Shown piece by piece: positions 44,162-53,522 of a DNA stretch of 64,000 nt; position 1 is the first letter of the stretch; each line of letters starts with the position of its first letter. Source of the DNA: Pseudomonas sp. FP1742 (GTDB lineage: Bacteria > Pseudomonadota > Gammaproteobacteria > Pseudomonadales > Pseudomonadaceae); the NCBI RefSeq assembly GCF_030687145.1, contig NZ_CP117460.1, forward strand, positions 1,488,001 through 1,552,000, read 5' to 3'. A model generated the notes under the pieces. The model had not been told where the DNA came from, did not search any database, and saw only the letters and a list, made by a program, of their open reading frames with translations. The translations under genes and the position numbers were made by a program.

Positions 44162-45232
44162 ATGTTCAAAGTGTTACGCGACTGGATTCAGCGTTACTTC
44201 TCGGATGAAGAGGCCGTGGTGCTGGCGGTGCTGCTGTTTCTGGCATTTACCGCCGTACTCACCCTGGGCGGAATGCTTGCGCCGGTGCTGGCCGGGATGG
44301 TGCTGGCGTATCTGATGCAGGGGTTGGTGGTAATCCTCGAGCGTCTGCGCCTGCCGGGCGCCGTGGCGGTGGGGCTGGTATTCGCGTTGTTCATGGGCGG
44401 GCTGCTGGTATTCATCCTCGTCGTGGTGCCCCTGCTCTGGCATCAACTGATTACGCTGTTCAACGAATTGCCCGGCATGCTCGCCAAATGGCAGTCGCTG
44501 CTGTTGCTGCTGCCCGAGCGTTACCCGCATCTGGTGTCGGACGAGCAAGTGCTGCAGGCGATCGAAGTGGCGCGGGGCGAGATCGGCAAGTTCGGCCAGT
44601 GGGCCCTGACATTCTCATTGTCGAGCCTGCCGCTGTTGGTGAACATCATGATCTACCTGGTGCTGGTGCCGATCCTGGTGTTTTTCTTTCTCAAGGATCG
44701 GGAGATGATCGGCCAGTGGGTTCGCGGTTACCTGCCGCGAGAGCGGGCGCTGATCACCCGGGTCGCGCAGGAAATGAACCGGCAGATCGCCAATTACATT
44801 CGCGGCAAGGTCATCGAGATTTTCATTTGCGGTGGCGTGACTTACATCGCTTTCGTGGCGCTGGGACTCAACTACGCGGCGCTGCTGGCGTTGCTGGTGG
44901 GGGTGTCGGTGGTGGTGCCCTACGTGGGGGCGGTGGTAGTGACTGTGCCGGTACTGCTGATTGCGCTGTTCCAATGGGGCTGGAGCGATCAGTTCATCTA
45001 TTTGATGGCAGTCTACGGAATCATTCAGACGCTGGACGGTAACGTGCTGGTACCACTGCTGTTCTCGGAAGCGGTCAACCTGCACCCGGTGGCAATCATC
45101 TGCGCGGTGCTGCTGTTTGGCGGGTTGTGGGGCTTCTGGGGCGTGTTCTTTGCGATTCCCTTGGCGACGCTGTTCAAAGCCGTGCTGGATGCCTGGCCGC
45201 GCAAGGAACCTGAGGTGTCGCCGCTGCTTTAA
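44162..45232 (+). CDS. AI-2E/PerM family permease
   Basis: A 356-aa membrane protein with about eight helices of the AI-2E (PerM/YdiK) family. Family blocks are PVLAGMVLAYLMQGLVVILERLRLP near residue 45, FFLKDREMIGQWVRGYLPRERALI near 180 and the conserved GLNYAALLALLVGVSVVVPYVGA near 235. Members transport diverse substrates or act as Na+/H+ antiporters; none can be chosen here. ATG 44162 has AAGGA upstream. It may be co-transcribed with the tusA-like gene. Confidence 0.82.
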   Translation: MFKVLRDWIQRYFSDEEAVVLAVLLFLAFTAVLTLGGMLAPVLAGMVLAYLMQGLVVILERLRLPGAVAVGLVFALFMGGLLVFILVVVPLLWHQLITLFNELPGMLAKWQSLLLLLPERYPHLVSDEQVLQAIEVARGEIGKFGQWALTFSLSSLPLLVNIMIYLVLVPILVFFFLKDREMIGQWVRGYLPRERALITRVAQEMNRQIANYIRGKVIEIFICGGVTYIAFVALGLNYAALLALLVGVSVVVPYVGAVVVTVPVLLIALFQWGWSDQFIYLMAVYGIIQTLDGNVLVPLLFSEAVNLHPVAIICAVLLFGGLWGFWGVFFAIPLATLFKAVLDAWPRKEPEVSPLL

Positions 45233-45267
45233 CGGTCAGCGTTGGTTGTGCGGTGAGGCTGATGGCC

Positions 45268-45351
45268 TCTTCGCGAGCAAGCCCGCTCCCACAGTTGACC
45301 GAGCTGTCCAGGCAAGCACGGTCTAATGTGGGAGCGGGCTTGCCCGCGAAG
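45268..45351. repeat. REPIN between convergent genes
   Basis: CTTCGCGAGCAAGCCCGCTC and the inverted GAGCGGGCTTGCCCGCGAAG form a hairpin. The spacer ACCGAGCTGTCCAGGCAAGC is nearly identical (two mismatches over 25 bp) to the reverse complement of that in the REPIN at 25769-25851. Confidence 0.9.
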
Positions 45352-45375
45352 GCGTCCGAATAGACGCCCAAAAAA

Positions 45376-45849
45376 TCAGGCCTTGTTCAGGGCTTGAGCA
45401 GCCGACAAAACCGCATCCACATGCCCCGGCACCTTCACGCCGCGCCATTCCTGACGCAGCACGCCATCCTTGTCGATCAGGAACGTGCTGCGATCAACAC
45501 CCATATATTCCTTGCCGTAGAGCTTTTTCAGCTTGATCACGTCGAACAACTGACAGATGGCTTCGTCCTTGTCGCTGATCAGCTCGAAGGGGAATTCCTG
45601 CTTGCACTTGAAGTTCTCGTGAGACTTCAGGCTGTCGCGAGATAGACCGAACACCTCGGTGTTGGCCGCTTTGAACGCCGCGTACTGGTCGCGAAAACCC
45701 TGGCCTTCGGTGGTGCAGCCCGGTGTGCTGTCCTTCGGGTAGAAGTAAATCACCACTTGCTTGCCTTTGAGACCCGCGAGGCTGACGGTCTGCCCGCTGG
45801 TGGCGGGTGCTTCGAAGTCGGCAACCGGTTGGTCGATGGCTACGGCCAT
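45376..45849 (-). CDS. bcp: Thioredoxin-dependent peroxiredoxin Bcp/PrxQ
   Basis: A 157-aa peroxiredoxin that reduces peroxides in the cytosol. The peroxidatic C45 is in KDSTPGCTTEGQGFRD. The resolving Cys found five residues later in E. coli Bcp is absent (Q50 here), so either another Cys (for example in ENFKCKQEF) resolves or it works as a 1-Cys enzyme. ATG 45849 follows AGGAAGC; an upstream frame extension is unsupported. It lies 10 bp after gcvR on the same strand. Confidence 0.9.
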   Translation of the reverse strand: MAVAIDQPVADFEAPATSGQTVSLAGLKGKQVVIYFYPKDSTPGCTTEGQGFRDQYAAFKAANTEVFGLSRDSLKSHENFKCKQEFPFELISDKDEAICQLFDVIKLKKLYGKEYMGVDRSTFLIDKDGVLRQEWRGVKVPGHVDAVLSAAQALNKA

Positions 45850-45859
45850 GAAAGCTTCC

Positions 45860-46420
45860 TTACATTGGGTTTTGGGGGCGCCACGGTTCAATCAGTGCGT
45901 CCAGGTTCATGGCATCGGCGAAATCCAGGAACTGGTCACGCAGCCAGCTGATCTGGGTACCGGCCGGCAAAGTCACGGTGAACGTGGCGTTGAGCATGGT
46001 GCCGCCGGTCTGCGGGGCCTGATAGGTGTCGCAGGTCAGGTTCTCCAGTTCGACATTGTGATCCATGAAGAACTGGCACAGCTCATTGATGATATCCGGG
46101 CGGTAGGCCGAGCTGACGTAGGCGACGTACGGCAGTGCCTGGGGGCGGTTCTCCAGGGCTGCACTGCGCACCACGTTGACCGTGAAGACGTGTCGTTTGG
46201 CCAGCACTGGCAGGCTGCCTTCGAGGCGCGCCAGAGCATCCCAGCTGCCGGAGACTTCGAGGATCAGCGCACTGCATTCGCCATGACGCGTCAGGCGAGA
46301 GGTGACCACGGCACAGCGGTTTTCATGGCTGGCGCGGCACAGGACGTTAGTCAGCTCCATGGGGTTGGCGCCGAGGGCACTGATGACAAGGAATTGTTCG
46401 CGAACTGTGGGGGTGGACAT
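45860..46420 (-). CDS. gcvR: Glycine cleavage system transcriptional repressor-like ACT protein
   Basis: A 186-aa protein with two tandem ACT domains (about 8-85: REQFLVISALGANPMELTNVLCRASHENRCAVVTSRLTRHG; and 95-175: PYVAYVSSAYRPDIINELCQFFMDHNVELENLTCDTYQAP). This is the GcvR layout. In E. coli GcvR antagonises GcvA; in Pseudomonas its target is not established. It is in a probable two-gene operon with bcp, opposite to dapA. Confidence 0.85.
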   Translation of the reverse strand: MSTPTVREQFLVISALGANPMELTNVLCRASHENRCAVVTSRLTRHGECSALILEVSGSWDALARLEGSLPVLAKRHVFTVNVVRSAALENRPQALPYVAYVSSAYRPDIINELCQFFMDHNVELENLTCDTYQAPQTGGTMLNATFTVTLPAGTQISWLRDQFLDFADAMNLDALIEPWRPQNPM

Positions 46421-46746
46421 GCAGCATTCCTAAAGCGATGAGCGGTCGATACTGTTATGGGCTTTTTTATCGGGAACGAGCCTGCAGATCAGAATTCACA
46501 AACCCCAGCCGAAGGTTGCAACGTGCTCCAGTATGGCGAGAGCGAGGGGTGGCAACGCTGGATCGGGGCTTGTGATGCCGAAAATTGAGGCTGGAACCCG
46601 GCGTACGAGCTTATCAGTACCGATCAAAGTCTGAAGGGTAGCGAAAAGCAGCGCCAAGGGGAATGGCGGCAGCGCAGTACTTCGCTTGTACAAGCATCTT
46701 GGCGCCAGTACCATTACCGCTCTCTTTTTCCGGCAGGAGCGGTTGC
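46421..46746. other. Divergent gcvR-dapA promoter region
   Basis: No gene is supported in these 326 bp. On the plus strand TTGTAC-N17-TACCAT just before dapA is a weak candidate sigma-70 promoter. Nothing else stands out. Confidence 0.35.
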
Positions 46747-47625
46747 ATGATTGCGGGCAGTATGGTGGCACTGGTCACACCCATGGATGCACAGGGTCGT
46801 CTCGACTGGGACAGCCTGAGCAAACTGGTGGACTTCCACCTGCAAGAGGGCACCAACGCCATCGTGGCGGTCGGCACTACGGGTGAGTCGGCCACGCTTG
46901 ACGTGAACGAGCACATCGAAGTGATTCGTCGCGTGGTTGCCCAGGTTGCAGGGCGTATTCCGGTGATCGCCGGTACGGGCGCCAATTCGACGCGCGAAGC
47001 GATCGAACTGACGACCAACGCGAAGAACGCTGGCGCCGACGCGTGCCTGCTGGTAACCCCTTATTACAACAAGCCGACGCAGGAAGGCCTGTACCTGCAC
47101 TTCCGCGCCATCGCCGAAGCGGTCGATATCCCGCAGATTCTTTACAATGTGCCGGGCCGTACCGCGTGCGACATGCAGGCCGAGACGGTGATCCGCCTGT
47201 CGACCGTGAAGAACATCATCGGTATCAAGGAAGCCACGGGCGACCTGCAGCGCGCCAAGGATATCCTGGCCGGCGTGAGCAGCGACTTCCTGGTCTATTC
47301 CGGTGACGATGCGACTGCAGTCGAGCTGATGCTGCTCGGTGGCAAGGGCAACATTTCGGTGACCGCCAACGTTGCACCCCGCGCCATGAGCGAGCTGTGC
47401 GCCGCTGCGATGGCTGGCGATGCCGTCAAGGCCCGGGCGATTCACGAAAAACTGATGCCGCTCAATAAGACCCTGTTTATCGAATCCAACCCTATCCCCG
47501 TGAAATGGGCGCTGCATGAAATGGGCTTGATGCCGGACGGTATCCGTCTGCCGCTCACCTGGCTCAGCGCTGCCTGTCACGAACCGCTGCGGCAGGCCAT
47601 GCGCCAGTCCGGCGTCCTGGTTTAA
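46747..47625 (+). CDS. dapA: 4-hydroxy-tetrahydrodipicolinate synthase
   Basis: This 292-aa aldolase condenses pyruvate with aspartate semialdehyde, the first step specific to lysine and diaminopimelate synthesis. The Schiff-base lysine is K161 in [11 protein letters not shown], with Y133 (ILYNVPGR) and T44/T45 (GTTGES) completing the active site. ATG 46747 has CAGGAGCGG upstream. It heads dapA-bamC-MBL-purC. Confidence 0.95.
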   Translation: MIAGSMVALVTPMDAQGRLDWDSLSKLVDFHLQEGTNAIVAVGTTGESATLDVNEHIEVIRRVVAQVAGRIPVIAGTGANSTREAIELTTNAKNAGADACLLVTPYYNKPTQEGLYLHFRAIAEAVDIPQILYNVPGRTACDMQAETVIRLSTVKNIIGIKEATGDLQRAKDILAGVSSDFLVYSGDDATAVELMLLGGKGNISVTANVAPRAMSELCAAAMAGDAVKARAIHEKLMPLNKTLFIESNPIPVKWALHEMGLMPDGIRLPLTWLSAACHEPLRQAMRQSGVLV

Positions 47626-47642
47626 TTGAGGAAGTACTACGC

Positions 47643-48758
47643 ATGAAGCGAATGGCCGGACTTTCCGCACTTGCCTTGATTATCTCCAGCACCAGTGGCT
47701 GCGGATGGATCTGGGGCCCGGAAGGTTACTTCCGCGACCGTGGTAGCGATTACCTGGAAGCGCAACAGACTGCACCGATGCAACTGCCACCGAACGTCAG
47801 CACCTCCAAGCGTCTGGATCCGCTGTTGCCGATTCCGCGTAACGTGGCCGACGACACCGTCAAGGGCGAGTACATCGTGCCTCGTCCGCAGCCATTGTCG
47901 GCAGCGGCTGATGTCAGCGCCTACTCACTGCAGAAGAGCGGCGATTCGCGTTGGATCATGGCCCAGAACTCACCGGCCGAAGTCTGGCCTGTGGCCGTGC
48001 AGTTCTTCCAGGACAACGGTTTCCGCCTGGACGAACAGCGTCCGCAAACCGGTGAATTCACTACCACCTGGCAGCATTCCGATGAGCTGTCCGCAGCCAT
48101 GGCCAAGCGCCTGAGCGCGGCCGGTGTCGGTGCCGACAGCGAAACCCGCGTGCGGGTGCGTATCGAACCGGGCGTGCAGCGCAACACCAGTGAAGTCTAT
48201 GTGGTCAGCGCCGAGCGTCCTGCCGGCAGCACCGCCAACGTCGATTTCACCAATCGTTCGGTCAACACTGGCCTGGACGCAGCATTGGTCGACGACATGC
48301 TCGCGAGCATGAGCCGCACTTCGGAGAAGGGCGGTTCGGTTTCCATGCTGGCCTCTCGTGATTTCGACACGCCAAGCCGTGTCAGCCTGACCGAAGACGG
48401 CAGCGGCAACCCGGTACTCAACGTCGGTACCGACCTGGATCGTGCCTGGTCGAGCGTCGGTCGTGCGCTGGAACAGGGCGAATGGCGTGTTGAAGACATC
48501 AACCGCAGCCTGGGCCTGTACTACATCAACCTCGCTGAAAAAGCCGAGAAGAAGGACGAGCAGCCAGGTTTCTTCGGCAGCCTGTTCGGCAGCAAGCCGA
48601 ACAAGGAAGAAGTTGAGGCCCGCGCCGAGCGTTATCAGGTTCGCCTGAGCAAGGTCGGCGAGAACGTACAAGTCACCGTCGAGAAGAACATCAACACCGT
48701 GGCGCCAGCAGACGTGGCGCGTAAAGTGTTGACCGTTATTCAGGACAATTTGGGCTGA
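47643..48758 (+). CDS. bamC: Outer-membrane assembly lipoprotein BamC
   Basis: A 371-aa lipoprotein of the BAM complex (formerly NlpB/DapX). The lipobox ISSTSGC has the acylated Cys at 20. The unstructured N-terminus and two helix-grip domains (about 100-215 and 225-370) are as in the family. It lies 17 bp after dapA, the classical dapA-bamC arrangement. Confidence 0.92.
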   Translation: MKRMAGLSALALIISSTSGCGWIWGPEGYFRDRGSDYLEAQQTAPMQLPPNVSTSKRLDPLLPIPRNVADDTVKGEYIVPRPQPLSAAADVSAYSLQKSGDSRWIMAQNSPAEVWPVAVQFFQDNGFRLDEQRPQTGEFTTTWQHSDELSAAMAKRLSAAGVGADSETRVRVRIEPGVQRNTSEVYVVSAERPAGSTANVDFTNRSVNTGLDAALVDDMLASMSRTSEKGGSVSMLASRDFDTPSRVSLTEDGSGNPVLNVGTDLDRAWSSVGRALEQGEWRVEDINRSLGLYYINLAEKAEKKDEQPGFFGSLFGSKPNKEEVEARAERYQVRLSKVGENVQVTVEKNINTVAPADVARKVLTVIQDNLG

Positions 48759-48762
48759 TCAC

Positions 48763-49521
48763 ATGCGTTTTGCCGTTCTCGGCAGCGGTAGCCAAGGGAA
48801 CGGCACGCTGGTAGCCAGCGATGACACGTATGTACTGGTGGATTGTGGTTTCTCCCTGCGGGAAACCGAAAAACGCCTGCTGCGCCTTGGGGTGAGCCCT
48901 GCGCAGTTGAGCGCGATACTTGTAACCCACGAACATGCCGATCACGTGCATGGCGTGGGTTTGCTGTCTCGGCGTTACAATCTGCCTGTCTACCTCAGTC
49001 GCGGGACCCTGCGCGGGATGCGCAAACCGATTGAACCCGCAGGCCTTCTGGCTGGCGGCGAGCAACTGCAAATCGGCCCTCTGAGCATCGGCGTCATTGC
49101 CGTGGCCCATGATGCGCAGGAGCCGACGCAGTATGTCTTCAGCGACGGTCAGCGGCGTTTCGGCCTGTTGACCGACCTGGGGTCGTACTGCAACAAGGTG
49201 CTGGACGGCTATCGGGACCTCGATGCATTGATGATCGAGGCCAACCATTGCCGTGACATGCTGGCTCGCGGTCACTACCCGTACTTTCTCAAGCAACGGG
49301 TGGGCGGTGAATTGGGGCATTTGAACAACCATCAGGCGGCATTCCTGGTGGCCGAGTTGGGCTGGCAAGGCCTGCAACACCTGGTCCTGGCCCATCTGAG
49401 CAGCAAGAACAACCTGCCGCAGCTGGCCCGGCAATGTTTTGTCGACACCCTCGGGTGCGACCCGGACTGGCTGCAACTGGCCGATCAAGATTCAGGGCTC
49501 GACTGGCGATACATCGCCTAG
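48763..49521 (+). CDS. MBL-fold metallohydrolase (YycJ/VicX-like)
   Basis: A 252-aa metallo-beta-lactamase-fold protein. The metal motif THEHADHVHG is near residues 53-62, with the preceding VLVDCGFSLRETEKRL and the later EANHCRDML and AHLSSKNNLP segments. It resembles YycJ/VicX-type exonuclease-like hydrolases; the substrate is unknown. It begins 4 bp after bamC and precedes purC. Confidence 0.85.
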   Translation: MRFAVLGSGSQGNGTLVASDDTYVLVDCGFSLRETEKRLLRLGVSPAQLSAILVTHEHADHVHGVGLLSRRYNLPVYLSRGTLRGMRKPIEPAGLLAGGEQLQIGPLSIGVIAVAHDAQEPTQYVFSDGQRRFGLLTDLGSYCNKVLDGYRDLDALMIEANHCRDMLARGHYPYFLKQRVGGELGHLNNHQAAFLVAELGWQGLQHLVLAHLSSKNNLPQLARQCFVDTLGCDPDWLQLADQDSGLDWRYIA

Positions 49522-49549
49522 CCCACCTACTTAGCAAGCGGAGCCCATC

Positions 49550-50263
49550 ATGGAAAAACGTGAAGAACTCTACCGCGGCAAAGCCAAATCGGTTTACAAG
49601 ACCGACGACGCTGACCGCTTGATCCTGCTGTTTCGCAACGACACCTCGGCGTTCGACGGCAAGCGCATCGAGCAGCTCGACCGCAAAGGCATGGTGAACA
49701 ACAAGTTCAACGCCTTCATCATGCAGAAACTCGAAGCAGCCGGCGTGCCGACTCAATTCGACAAACTGCTGGGCGACAACGAATGCCTGGTGAAAAAGCT
49801 CGACATGATCCCGGTCGAGTGCGTCGTGCGTAACTACGCCGCCGGCAGCCTGGTCAAGCGTTTGGGCGTGGAAGAGGGCATGAAGCTCAACCCTTACACC
49901 TTCGAACTGTTCCTGAAAGACGACGCCAAAGGCGACCCGTTCATCAACGAATCCCACGTCGTGGCATTCGGCTGGGGCACCGCCGAGCAACTGGTTCGCA
50001 TGAAAGAACTGTCGCTCAAGGTCAACGAAGTGCTGAGCAAACTGTTCGACGACGCCGGCCTGCTGCTGGTCGACTTCAAACTCGAATTCGGCGTGTTCTC
50101 CGACGGCTCCATCGTTCTGGGCGACGAATTCAGCCCGGACGGCTGCCGTCTGTGGGACAAGGCCACCGGCAAGAAAATGGACAAGGACCGCTTCCGTCAG
50201 GGCCTCGGTGACGTCATCGAAGCTTATGAAGAAGTCGCCAACCGTCTGGGCGTACCGCTGTAA
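49550..50263 (+). CDS. purC: Phosphoribosylaminoimidazole-succinocarboxamide synthase
   Basis: This 237-aa SAICAR synthetase joins aspartate to CAIR in purine biosynthesis. The start [20 protein letters not shown], the [11 protein letters not shown] and the [19 protein letters not shown] blocks, and the late [10 protein letters not shown]...[14 protein letters not shown] are canonical. CAAGCGGAGCC lies before the ATG. It is the last gene before tRNA-Ser and the island. Confidence 0.95.
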   Translation: MEKREELYRGKAKSVYKTDDADRLILLFRNDTSAFDGKRIEQLDRKGMVNNKFNAFIMQKLEAAGVPTQFDKLLGDNECLVKKLDMIPVECVVRNYAAGSLVKRLGVEEGMKLNPYTFELFLKDDAKGDPFINESHVVAFGWGTAEQLVRMKELSLKVNEVLSKLFDDAGLLLVDFKLEFGVFSDGSIVLGDEFSPDGCRLWDKATGKKMDKDRFRQGLGDVIEAYEEVANRLGVPL

Positions 50264-50347
50264 CCGACGCAAGCATCTGATAGCACGGAAAAAAATCGCT
50301 AAAGGGGGTTCGCTTCCGGCGATTGTGCTGTTATGATGCGCGCCGTT

Positions 50348-50437
50348 GGAGAGATGCCAGAGTGGCCGAATGGGACGGATTCGAAATCCGTTGTACCTTC
50401 ACCGGTACCTAGGGTTCGAATCCCTATCTCTCCGCCA
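50348..50437 (+). tRNA. tRNA-Ser (anticodon CGA), island insertion site
   Basis: GGAGAGATG opens the acceptor stem and pairs with the sequence before GCCA at 50434-50437. The anticodon loop TTCGAAA gives CGA. The long variable arm (TGTACCTTCACCGGTACC) marks a class II serine tRNA. The last 17 nt of the gene lie within the 21-bp direct repeat that also occurs at 59673-59693, so integration leaves the tRNA intact. Confidence 0.96.
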
Positions 50438-50441
50438 TACA
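50421..50441 (+). repeat. attL: 21-bp direct repeat within the tRNA-Ser 3' end
   Basis: Begins TCCCTATCTCTCCGCCATAC and matches 59673-59693 at all 21 positions. It comprises the 3' strand of the tRNA T and acceptor stems, CCA and four further bases. Confidence 0.92.
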
Positions 50442-50445
50442 AATG

Positions 50446-50483
50446 AAAGCCCCGTAATTCAATGAGTTACGGGGCTTTTTTGT
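50446..50483 (+). terminator. tRNA-Ser terminator, left copy
   Basis: AAAGCCCCGTAA, a 9-nt loop and TTACGGGGCTTT followed by T. It stands just inside the left end of the island, so the present tRNA uses an island-borne terminator. Confidence 0.88.
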
Positions 50484-50489
50484 TTTTGG

Positions 50490-50512
50490 TTGTACTACTG
50501 GTTTGTACTACT
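50490..50512 (+). promoter_or_regulatory. Paired TTGTACTACT repeats at the left island end
   Basis: TTGTACTACT occurs at 50490-50499 and 50503-50512, 13 bp apart, with an overlapping inverted TGTACAA after it. The same pair with the same 13-bp period is at the right end (59589-59611). These are good candidates for integrase arm-type binding sites. Confidence 0.65.
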
Positions 50513-50643
50513 GTACAAGGCCGTCGGAAGGCTCTGAGGGGTGTTATCTCGCGAATGTAGGGGTTGCCCTAGGCCTGGCCCGTAAACGGCTTGCCAGTGG
50601 CTTATGAAGGGCTCTGGCCTAGCGTGAATCCACCATCCTTTGG

Positions 50644-52752
50644 CTACAGCGTCAGATTGTCCCACTTTTCAATTCTGATCATTAGAAACCCACGTGAGGC
50701 GTCTGCCACATACACTTCAACTTCGATGTTGTCGATGGGACGTAACGTGCAAGCTTCCGGTGATTTGTCATAAATCGCCGTTCCGAAAGTCCCGTCTGCA
50801 CTAATAGAAATTGCCGGAAATTTGAAACCTCTCTGATACAGTGCGGCTATTCCCTTTCTTAAAGCCGACCAGTCAACTGTTTTCACTGAGATTGGCATAA
50901 GTCTATGATAGATCCCGTCAATTGTCAGATTCGCTAAATCCATACATGGTCGAATAATTTCAGACAGCACGGATATGTGTGCGTTATCCAATTGTTCTGC
51001 CAAGTTTTGAATTGTGTTGCCAGCTTGTATTTGGGACAAGCAATGCATGATCAATTCTTTTTTCAGTGGTTCATTGGGTGAAGTGTGTTCTTTTGCGTGT
51101 GATATCACTGTGAATATTAGCTGCGAAAGGGCTGACTTAGCTGTGGGGTTGTTGAATAGAGATATAAGGTTGGATTTCTGAAATGAGTTTGCGGTTATTA
51201 CTGGGTACAGGGACCTTCCAAGCCTAAAAGTACTTACGTAGAATTTATTTTTCTTCAATATGTCATTTTCAAACCAATCTATAATAGGCTGGAAGTCCGT
51301 ATCTTTGTCTACTGATGCGGATATTGTTATGTTTATGTCGGGTCGTTCAATTTCAGTCGCGGAATCCGCCAGCATCATCAATTCATCTAGATATGATTCA
51401 AGGGATGTGAAGTTCCAGAACATCGCGGCATCTAAGTTTTTTGGTCGTTTGCTACTATTTCGGGCTACGTATCGGAGATATGCATCAAGTCCCACAGCTA
51501 ATCCGAATTTGAATGCGTCGGAAAGTTGTATAAATCCCTCTTTTAAAAACTGTCGTTGAAACAGATTTTGGATCAGCCATATGCCGGTATATGGGTCGCG
51601 CCAATCGCTAGTACCAGGTTTGAATAAAGTACTTCTTCCATTTAATACAGCGGGGTGGGAAATGTAATTTCGTGCATAATCTCCGATTAGTCCCCAGAAT
51701 TCAGTTGCCTGGGGTGTTGCCCGATTCTGTAGCGAGTGTTTTGCTGATTCCCAGTCGATGTGATCTTCAAATGAGGGAGTGCAAAATGTCCGTATTATAG
51801 GGTTGAAGCTTTTTGTGATGACTTTAATTAGCGAAGCAATTCCTGATTCTGTTCCGGAGAAATCAATTACATCAGAAATTTTTGCAGCCAAATGGCCGTC
51901 GTTCTTTGTGATAAGTTTGTTTTCAAGCATGTATTTGAAAAAAGCCAAGGGGCTAGTACTGCAAAATGTTATTGAATAAGGAGGGGCGTTGTACTCATCT
52001 TCGTCCTTCCACAAGACTGCGAAGCCATGAAGTCCGGCACGGTCAGCTTCTCTTGTGAGTGTGGTCAAGGCGAGCATTAATCGTTTTGTAATCTGTTCAT
52101 TGCTTATGTTGTCAATGCAGTCGGTGAGCGATATTGTTACGCTAGTAAGTCCGTCGAGCGGGAAAGATGTTGTGCCTGTTAGCTGCCAGGCTTCGGGTCG
52201 AATAATGTTGAAGTGATACTTATTCTCGATAACTTCTAGTTCTAAGCACAGTAGCTTCTTGTTTGACCAGGCGATTGCACTTCCCGCTGCGTGCTGTAGA
52301 AGTACGGACCACTCTGTTGATATAAGAACGAAAGTAACTTCGTAGTTCGATAGAAAAGGTAGTGTGTTTTTTATTTCGTGTTCGTATGCAAGTAGTTCAG
52401 TAAGAGCCTGCCTTCCCGTCTGTTTGGATTTTTTTAGCTCGAATATTGTTATCGTTTTGTCGTGATGGTTAAAGCCTACTATGTCGGGTCTTAATGTTTC
52501 TGCTGTTGTCGTAGAAATGTTTAGGTCGTTAGATAATAGCGTTAGTTTGGTTAATGACTGTAATGTGTTGTGTGCGGATGTTATGCATTTAAGTCGAATG
52601 TATTCGTCAATGGAAAATGTGGGTAAAATCAGTTCGTCAATGCTGGTAAAATTTTCTATGTCTTTGATGTGGGCGGGGTTGATGCGGTCTACAAAGGCAT
52701 CATTCGCAATAAGTCTTTCAACTTCCTGTTGGATAGCTTTCTCTGAAAGCAT
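50644..52752 (-). CDS. Large protein with N-terminal PD-(D/E)XK nuclease-like motif
   Basis: This 702-aa protein is not one I recognise as a whole. Residues about 80-125 carry a PD-(D/E)XK-type core: D90 in LRPDIVGF, E105-x-K107 in TIFELKKS, then Q115 and E119 in GRQALTELLAYEHE, in the usual strand-strand-helix order. The remaining ~570 residues are mixed helical sequence with no known motif and no membrane segment. A good AAGGAT ribosome binding site precedes the ATG. Codon use is AT-rich and unlike the host. As the largest cargo gene of a small tRNA island it may be a single-gene anti-phage nuclease, but that is inference; a restriction-like or housekeeping nuclease of the element is also possible. 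Confidence 0.7.
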   Translation of the reverse strand: MLSEKAIQQEVERLIANDAFVDRINPAHIKDIENFTSIDELILPTFSIDEYIRLKCITSAHNTLQSLTKLTLLSNDLNISTTTAETLRPDIVGFNHHDKTITIFELKKSKQTGRQALTELLAYEHEIKNTLPFLSNYEVTFVLISTEWSVLLQHAAGSAIAWSNKKLLCLELEVIENKYHFNIIRPEAWQLTGTTSFPLDGLTSVTISLTDCIDNISNEQITKRLMLALTTLTREADRAGLHGFAVLWKDEDEYNAPPYSITFCSTSPLAFFKYMLENKLITKNDGHLAAKISDVIDFSGTESGIASLIKVITKSFNPIIRTFCTPSFEDHIDWESAKHSLQNRATPQATEFWGLIGDYARNYISHPAVLNGRSTLFKPGTSDWRDPYTGIWLIQNLFQRQFLKEGFIQLSDAFKFGLAVGLDAYLRYVARNSSKRPKNLDAAMFWNFTSLESYLDELMMLADSATEIERPDINITISASVDKDTDFQPIIDWFENDILKKNKFYVSTFRLGRSLYPVITANSFQKSNLISLFNNPTAKSALSQLIFTVISHAKEHTSPNEPLKKELIMHCLSQIQAGNTIQNLAEQLDNAHISVLSEIIRPCMDLANLTIDGIYHRLMPISVKTVDWSALRKGIAALYQRGFKFPAISISADGTFGTAIYDKSPEACTLRPIDNIEVEVYVADASRGFLMIRIEKWDNLTL

Positions 52753-53183
52753 GTCGGTGATCCTTCTGTTGGTGTCAGTTGTAATGGCTTTGGTCTAGCA
52801 CAAACTTGTCAGTTGCTGAAGAAAACCTGTAAAAATTTTATACCTGCACGGTCACAGTGAGTTTGCCGGGTAGCATTCGGCATAGATTGCCACCTTGTAG
52901 GGGTAGGTTGGTTGACAACGGTAACTGTTGTCGACTGATTAGCTAGCCGTATTCACCGACGCCGGATACGCTAGCTCGCCCCAGTTTGTCTTGTAGGCTC
53001 GAATCGAAAAATGCCATTTGCCGCAGCAGCCCTTCATTCCGCTGCCGTGTGTCTGGGCTGGCATCAGTGGGGGGACGTACCGAATTAGCTCTCAGGATGC
53101 TTTGCCACCATAGGTGGCCGACGTATTGGTATATGCATCACCGTCCTTTTTAAAATATTTTTGTGTTTTGTTTAGAATTGATC

Positions 53184-53208
53184 ACGTAGGCGTTATACTC
53201 AACTACGT
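53184..53208 (+). promoter_or_regulatory. Possible operator overlapping a -10 element
   Basis: ACGTAG (53184-53189) and CTACGT (53203-53208) are perfect inverted arms centred on TATACT (53194-53199). A repressor bound here would cover the -10. No good -35 was found, and the next plus-strand ATG is over 300 bp away. Confidence 0.35.
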
Positions 53209-53260
53209 ACCAAGCCAAAATGCATAATGTGTAGCTTTTCGCTGGAGGTGGTCGCGCCCC

Positions 53261-53300
53261 CGGAAAATAATTGTATAAAATTTAAAAGTGCTATTTTCCG
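53261..53300. other. AT-rich stem-loop, possible replication or regulatory structure
   Basis: CGGAAAATA (53261-53269) is perfectly complementary to TATTTTCCG (53292-53300) across a very AT-rich 22-nt loop. Its place before a Gp2/Rep-like gene makes a nicking or replication origin possible; a terminator for a short leader RNA is the alternative. Confidence 0.4.
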
Positions 53301-53522
53301 TGGCTGGTCTTCGGCCTAAACAAGCTTGACTTGCAAACACTAAGATATTCTCCAAACCCGCGTATTATCGGGCGTTGGCTATATTCTGTGGCGGGATATT
53401 TATTTCTCTATGGTATCTAGTACGATGCAGTTGAATTCGATGCTGCTCGGCTTGGCGGTTACTAATGTTAAAGGTGTTCTTTCATTCGTCCAACTAGGAA
53501 ACAGGTTTAATCGAAAATAGTC

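Larger units (their letters stand above)
52753..53522. other. 770-bp AT-rich region with several inverted repeats
   Basis: No credible gene is seen. The region holds an inverted repeat GTTGACAAC/GTTGTCGAC (52911-52935, one mismatch), a TATACT box flanked by ACGTAG/CTACGT (53184-53208), and a CGGAAAATA/TATTTTCCG hairpin (53261-53300). It lies upstream of both the nuclease-like gene (minus) and the Gp2-like gene (plus), so it is the natural site for divergent control or a replication origin. Confidence 0.55.
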
